A stretch of DNA of 64,000 nucleotides from Progne subis subis (Eukaryota > Chordata > Aves > Passeriformes > Hirundinidae), in the NCBI GenBank assembly GCA_022316685.1, contig JAKJHU010000024.1, positions 7,758,501 to 7,822,500 of the forward strand. The letters are read 5' to 3'. A program made the translations under genes and the position numbers. Each line of letters opens with the position of its first letter. Position 1 is the first letter of the stretch. The notes below the pieces were generated by a model that saw only the letters and a list, made by a program, of their open reading frames with translations, made no database searches and was not told where the DNA came from. Shown here one piece after another: positions 49,801 through 64,000 of this stretch.

Positions 49801-51239
49801 TGGTTTTCCCTGCCACAAACACTGAAACTAGCAGAGGCAGGTGTATTTCTTGTGCTACCTGAATTTTACTTTTGATCTCTTTTTGAATGTGATCCTAGTT
49901 TTTACAGAAGCCTGTCTCATAACTTCCAGTAAATTCACAAGGAGCTTTTTGCACTGGAAGATAAAAAATAGACCTGCTGGGATTAATGCAGACTACATGC
50001 ACTTGGCTGAATCGCAGCAATGTATTTCTCCCCGGAGATGTTGAGACTTCTTTGAACATTTCAAATTCGCATTTCACTCAGGCTGATTCTAGTGATAGGG
50101 GATGAGTGACGTTAATATTTGAAAATTCTGTAGTAAATCTAATTTTCAGGTTTACATGCCAAATCTTAGCATGTACTGAGGCACTTGAAGCTGACACAGA
50201 TCGTGTAGTTACAATTTCAATGTGTGGCTTGTTGCAGCATTTCAAGCCCCTGATTTACAAATGTTACAGGGTTAAAACCAGTGCATTTTAAGCAGGATGA
50301 TATGGTTCTTTTGAATAATTAGTCATAGAACAAAACAAGACTGTCTCACAAACTGTGATTATGGTCTGTCATTACATGAAAAACAATTGGGCTGGCCATT
50401 TTAATATTTTACCTCAAATTTTACTGGGAGGCCATGGGCAGAGTGATGCACATGCAGATCATGCCCTGATCTCCAGGTATCAGTATGTATTCCTAAAGGG
50501 GGTGTGACAGAAGGAGCTCAGTAGTTCAGCAGCCATCAGCTGAAGTGGCTCAGAAATGTCCTACCATATTCATTAGGTTCCAAAATGGCTGGAAACAGTA
50601 GGCCTTGATTAATCAGTTTTATGTGCTCTATGAATGCTGTAGGTGATGAAACTCCCCAGAAAATACTTCAAGGAAAAGCCCAACATTAAGTCTTCATTTT
50701 GAGCTTGAAATAAGGCAAGGGAATGCAGTTCTGGAGCACCATTGATGCAGTATATTTGTATCCTTGTCCAAAGTAATTCACCATGGATTTTACAGTCCTC
50801 TTTTTGCTGTCATGATAGAGGACTTACCACATGTAAGTCATAATGCAGCAAATTAATAAAAGCACTGATTTTTAGCAAACAAAAACTGAGCTAACAGGAG
50901 GTAATTAACTCAGACCTTTCTCCCCTCCCAGCATGGGCTGCCTGTGAGTATTTCAGAATACTGTGTTTTACAAAGACAGCCGGGGTAAATACCTATAAAT
51001 TCAAACTGCACACTGTTTTTTCATTAAGCAACTGCAATGAACGTGACTCAAGTTACAGAGTTACAGAACTAGTTGCAAGCAGATCTGCAATGGAAAACAT
51101 ATGCCAGATTGTGAAGGATCCCAGCAGGCAATAACTGCTTGGCTGTAGGCTGTATGCAGGACAATTCTGGGCCCTGATGAATTGTCCATAGTAAACTACC
51201 ACAGTTTAATCCATTAAAAGTACTAAAAGAACAAAAAGA
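46804..51239. other. Intergenic, no gene seen
   Basis: No recognisable gene. The patch at 49440-49750 is somewhat GC-richer, with overlapping antisense ORFs of no known family. Confidence 0.65.
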
Positions 51240-51376
51240 TCCTCGATGTGTCTGAGTTCAAGAAGCATTTGGACAAAGCTCTCAGGCACATGGTGTGACT
51301 CTTGGGAAGGTCAGGAGTTGGAGGTGATGATCCTGATAGGCCCCTTGCAGCCCAGGATATTCTGTGGTTCTGTGTG
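51240..51376 (+). mobile_element. Decayed CR1 LINE 3' fragment
   Basis: Contains the CR1 3' signature in diverged form: GTTCAAGAAGCATTTGGACA, a GGAGGTGATGATCCTGATAG block and an end at ATTCTGTGGTTCTGTG, an eroded ATTCTATG repeat. Shorter and more diverged than the other copies. Confidence 0.8.
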
Positions 51377-54300
51377 TCTTCTCTGCTGCAGCACATGAAC
51401 CACTGCCATCCCCTCACTTCTGGGATGTGGAAGGAGCCCCACGAGTAGCTAACACAGCCCAAGGGAGTCTTGAAAGCAAGTTTGAAAAACTTTAATAGCT
51501 GAGTATCAGTCTGGTAAAGGAAAAAGTTGTGGAGTTGTTTATAGAAGAAAAAAAGCTGGCTATAGGATTTTGTGTCCTCTGAGATCCACGCTACTGCCTC
51601 ATCTCAGTGGTTTCTTCCTCACAAGTGTACACACATGTAGTAGAAATTTCAGCAGTTCTCTTTGAAATTGGCATTCCCAGATCTGACAAGAAAGCTGAAA
51701 TGCTACAGGGAACTCTAAATTTTTTTTTTCCAGGACACTTGGAAATAATTGGTTCTTTTCACATAACAAACAGTAACACTTGAAGTAGCAAAAGAATAAT
51801 TAAAGACAAATTCCTTATAGCAACACAGAGTGCATTTGATCCTCTGGTAGGAATTTTTGGGGCAGGTGGTGAGAAAAAGCAGGAATGAGAAGTACAAGCG
51901 AGGTTTTATCAATGAGCTGCCTGCTACACATGACCATTGGCATTCATTATATCAATCTGATTTCCTCATGAGATCCTGATTTTCTTTTAAAATATCAGGT
52001 GTTAGGCTACACCCCTATTGTCACATCAAGATGTAAAACTAATTATGCATTATTTGTTAAAATTACTTTGTTTATGCCATATAAAATTAATGGATCAAAT
52101 TAATACCTTAGGCAAAACATTCTTAACACTAGAATTATTGAAACAAAAGTTTAATTAGGCCTTAGATTAAAATCTGACTCTTCTGAGAACTATGGAAGAA
52201 CTTTATGCAAGAAACCAAATAACATGTAACAAAACCACTCTCTTGCCTGCTATATCCCCACAGGAAGATGTGAGTTTTTCCATAAATGGAATAAATAATA
52301 CTCTGGGGATATTCAGGAATGCATATAGTGGTTAGTTTTTAACATGATACAATAAACCATTGTATAGGGAAAACATTCTAGCAGTCAGTTGAGATGAAAG
52401 TAGAAAGGACTGAGTCATGGGAGAGGCAGAATTAAGCATACAACAGGCACATTTAAAACCCCTTGGTTATCTAGGTAATGCTGATGCAAAATATCCAATT
52501 TACTGGACCCTCAGCTCAGCAGTACCAGAAATTTTTTGTTACCAGGGTAACAAAACTCTATATGCTGGCATTTGTAAGCATATGATCAAAGGGATTATCC
52601 AATTTCCACCCACTGCATGCAGTCTGCCAATTTCAGTATTTACTACCCCTTGAACTGGCCAGCCAGGAACACAGCAGCAGAGAGGGGTATGAACCACGAA
52701 TGGACTGCCACTGACCTGGGACATGCTCTGTTTTCTGGATAAACTGCAAGAGAGGTCTGAAGTGAACATGCTGTGGCTACAGTAGTAGAATAATTTACTA
52801 TGTGTTCTAAAAAACCAAACATCAGAAACACCCAACTCAACCGAAAAAACATTCACAATTGTGCTGCAGTAAGAACGTTGCTTCAGTAACGTCTCAAGAG
52901 AACTGTCCTTGCTATAAGCCTACCACTTGAGCTGCAGAGTTTCATTATAGACTAGGAATTCTTAAGGCCATAAAGTACTAAGTGATTTGAATGGTTAGTC
53001 ATTTTCTCTATACAGCCAAGCTGTCTTAAATGTGGTGCAAAACTGAGCAAACAAGAGAAAACTGGGTTGATGGGGCTTTTTCTTTTACTTCTGTTGCCTT
53101 GTGTGGTCTACCTTAATGAAGAAGGAGAAAGTTCAGGTATCCCCTGCTAAATGCAAACAATTTATTTCTGTCACCTCTTTCAGAACATACCTCTTCATCA
53201 CCAACAAATACGAGGCAAGCTCTAAAGACTTTTTCTTTGAATTTTGCTCACTAGTAGAATGTGATGGCCAGAAAGGTGCTAGGAAAATAATAATTATGTA
53301 CTTGTTACCTTTTTCAACTAGGATGAACATAATAAACATGTCAGTTTCCTCACCTAGTCTGGCTTAGTACCGACAATAAGTTAGTCTTCCCTATGCTAAA
53401 TACACAGACATATTTTGATTTGCTTCTAACATTCTGTTCTCAGAATTCTAGGTATCAGTTTCTATTAATCTCTCCAAGTCCATGCAGCTTTTTGCTGCTG
53501 TTTTTGGTTTCTGCCCAATTTGTTACTAACCTTGTCATAGAGGGTGTCCAGAACTTAACACTAACCCAGCTGCAGCCTCACAACCACAGAACATTTGTTG
53601 AAGCAATGTAATTTCTGTGCAGAATTTTTTTCTATTTGCAGCTCTCATGGTACAAGATTCATGTTCAGTATATAAATATCTCAAACCAGGTATTTAAACT
53701 TTAAGGGAATCTTAGTACCTTATCTGTGGTTTTTACAGATTCTTAGAAACACAGCAGAGAGAAGCAGAAAATCCAGTGGCAACCACTGCTTAGCCCTAGT
53801 GTTTTCTTGTTAGTTTCCTTCATTTTTTTTTTTCCCCAGTGAGAGCCCATTGCATTTAGCATTTTACTTAAGGTTTTCTTCTGTAGAGTGCAGGAACAAA
53901 ATACTTCCTTAGCATATGCTAGTTCAAACACACTTTTTATTTTATCCTTCCCCTAGAAAAAAAATTCTCCACATTTTAAATAGATGTCTGGAAGAAAGAA
54001 TACCAATGTGTTCTTCCAGCTTGTTACGGAATACATGGAACTTGTTCCTTGCAAATTTTATTTACCCTTACTGTTCTGGTAAAACTACGACTAGCAATGA
54101 CCCTTTCTTTTTGGCTATTAAATGAATGCAGAGGTTAAATTGTTGTAGGGCTGATGGAAGGAGCTGCTGAAGGCTGTTAGCAGGGAAGCTTAAGAGCTGA
54201 AGCTGCTTAGAAAGCTCACAACAGATAACTGACATATTTTTGCTTGTTGTCAGCTGATGCTCTCGTAAGACCATAGACAGCATTGAGTGAATGTAGGAGG

Positions 54301-54585
54301 AAACAATACATCTGCAGACACTGGCAGACAGCACTGCTTGCCAAATTTGGCAACAGTTCCTTTAGATAAATAATTTCTCAGTGACGTGCTGCGTTGAAAT
54401 TATATAAACAGCAAAAATTACAAGACCTGGGCCCCAGAGTCTTGAGAGTTCCAAGGTTTTCTGCAATCAATATTCTGACATCTGCAAATATTTTTCCCTA
54501 ATAGCAGATGCCAGAAACAGAGCAACATTACTTTTATGTGCTACGTATTCAAGGTTTCGAAAATATTGAAATCTTGTCTCTTCAG
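51377..54585. other. Intergenic, no gene seen
   Basis: No recognisable gene; short unrelated ORFs only. Confidence 0.65.
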
Positions 54586-54824
54586 CCCCAGGCCTGATCA
54601 GGATCATTGCACTATCATAACCATCAGCTCATATGAGAAGCCTTTTACAAGATTTATCAAAGCAGCAATCTTTTCTCAGAATGGCCCAGAACTTACAGCA
54701 ACTCCATCAGCATCTCAAGAAATGTACATGGAAAAAGACTGTATTATGTTTCAGTCTCCAGAATTATCAAGGGGTTTAGAGAAACTTCTGTTGGACATGA
54801 TGTAGCTTACTTTGCACGTTGAAG
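54586..54824 (+). other. Exon-like segment of unknown transcript
   Basis: Bounded by TTGTCTCTTCAG (acceptor, ending 54585) and TTGAAG/GTAAGG (strong donor at 54825). One frame is open across it from before the acceptor to TAG at 54803-54805 and reads ...YEKPFTRFIKAA...KDCIMFQSPELSRGLEKLL.... I do not recognise it. It lies just beyond the likely CDC7 poly(A) site on the opposite strand. It could be an exon of an unannotated (possibly non-coding) transcript, or chance. Confidence 0.28.
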
Positions 54825-55074
54825 GTAAGGGATTTTCCTCCTTAGGACCACACAATATCTAGCTAACTCTGTGCTAAGAGTTCCTAATTAAGATAGTTCC
54901 ACTATAACAGCCATACACACTAGAGCTATCCAAAAAGTGTTTTCTATCACTGAGGAGTTTATGGAGGGAACCAACATGCAAGACTCCCTGAAGAGAAACA
55001 TCCCACAGGAAAAGCTTACCTGATTTTTATAGAAGCGTCTCTAGACAAGCTTCTGAAGTTATAAAACCAAATCA

Positions 55075-55080
55075 TTTATT
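55075..55080 (-). promoter_or_regulatory. CDC7: Candidate distal poly(A) signal, CDC7
   Basis: TTTATT on the + strand is AATAAA on the minus strand, about 0.8 kb after the CDC7 stop. Confidence 0.5.
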
Positions 55081-55234
55081 GAACAGGTATTTTTTAAGAA
55101 ATCAAACAAAATTTCCAAAACAGAAATCAAACCTATGCCTTGCACCTGAGACATGCTGAAGGCAGCAGCTGTGGAATACTGACAGTTATCCATGGCACTC
55201 AGGAAACATGGACTATGCAAAATGAGTGACTGCA

Positions 55235-55240
55235 TTTATT
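55235..55240 (-). promoter_or_regulatory. CDC7: Candidate proximal poly(A) signal, CDC7
   Basis: AATAAA on the minus strand, about 0.63 kb after the CDC7 stop. Alternative to the signal at 55075. Confidence 0.4.
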
Positions 55241-55870
55241 ACTATTGCCTAAGTAGGAAAGACCAGACAGGAACAAAAATGTGCATTCAAAAGTAATGTT
55301 TTTCTTTTGATGATAGAATCTCCAGCACCTGGCCTTTCCTCTAGCAACCTTCCCAAATAGTACTGTTCTCTGAAAATAGTCTGAACAAAATGGATACACT
55401 TTGTTCCATTTTCAGTCCCCCACGTACTAAAGAGGAACAAAGCAGAGATAGGCAAGTACAGAAAAAAGTCCCTCAAACACTCTCATTTCAGTCTTACCTT
55501 AAGGCAAACTTGTAAATTTTAAGGGAATATCTTGAGAATTAAGCATAAACCTTATGAAACTTTTTTCTTGTTGTTTTTGATCAAAGTTAACTTTCTTAGA
55601 GAACAGGTATGCACAGCAATAACCTCTCGGAAGTTGATAATCCTCTTAGGATAAGACCACGTTAGTGATGTTTATGTAACTTTTGCATCTGCAAGTATTT
55701 CTTAAACTGACATTTACAGTCTAACTGTACAAGACAAAATTTCAGTAGTTCAGAGCACGGTGTGACGTTATTTCAATGAGTGTAAATATTGAGGGCAACA
55801 AGGTAAAGCTGCCTCAGTATTCCAATTCCACACAAAACATATGAAAGGAATAATAGAGTAAGTTATCTTC

Positions 55871-64000
<8,130 letters not shown>

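Larger units (their letters stand above)
55060..55870 (-). other. CDC7: Probable CDC7 3' UTR
   Basis: Sequence between the CDC7 stop and the two AATAAA candidates. It has no coding features, and the end is inferred from the signals only. Confidence 0.55.

Noticed and set aside
49353..49822. Three overlapping minus-strand ORFs up to 149 codons
   Set aside because: Different frames of the same GC-richer DNA, with + strand ORFs opposite and no homology I recognise.

Overview
This is a vertebrate genomic window, almost certainly from a bird. The evidence is the CR1 LINE 3' ends, including copies ending in the ATTCTATG-type octamer, the short introns, and two recognisable single-copy genes that are neighbours in other vertebrates. 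A passerine is possible but cannot be shown from the sequence.

Left edge (1-about 10.4 kb, + strand): the 3' end of TGFBR3 (betaglycan, the type III TGF-beta receptor). Only the transmembrane exon (268-376) and the final coding exon (6448-6566) are present. They are followed by a probable 3.6-3.8 kb 3' UTR with several poly(A) signals and one CR1 insertion. The transmembrane exon carries an apparent extra base at about 297 that breaks the reading frame just before the membrane helix.

Middle (about 10.4-55 kb): roughly 45 kb of intergenic DNA with no protein-coding gene I can recognise. It holds two CpG-rich patches (12.8-13.86 kb and 22.26-22.69 kb), an exon-like segment with a good splice donor (about 21.4 kb), a (TCCTA)n microsatellite, several homopolymer tracts, one decayed CR1, a membrane-protein-like degenerate stretch (27.8-28.7 kb, minus strand) and a second exon-like segment (54.6-54.8 kb).

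Right edge (about 55-64 kb, - strand): the last six coding exons of CDC7, the DBF4-dependent S-phase kinase. They run from the DFG motif through kinase insert 2, the APE motif and insert 3 to the stop codon. The introns contain two more CR1 copies. The N-terminal lobe and the HRD catalytic loop lie beyond the right edge.

TGFBR3 and CDC7 are tail to tail, as in mammals, so the middle of the window is the space between two gene ends. The two genes have unrelated functions (TGF-beta co-receptor; replication-origin kinase). I found no multi-gene system, CRISPR array, RNA gene or intact mobile element. The observations most worth checking are the TGFBR3 frameshift, the swapped last two residues of its PDZ tail, the very weak splice donor in CDC7, and the orphan CpG-rich and exon-like segments.
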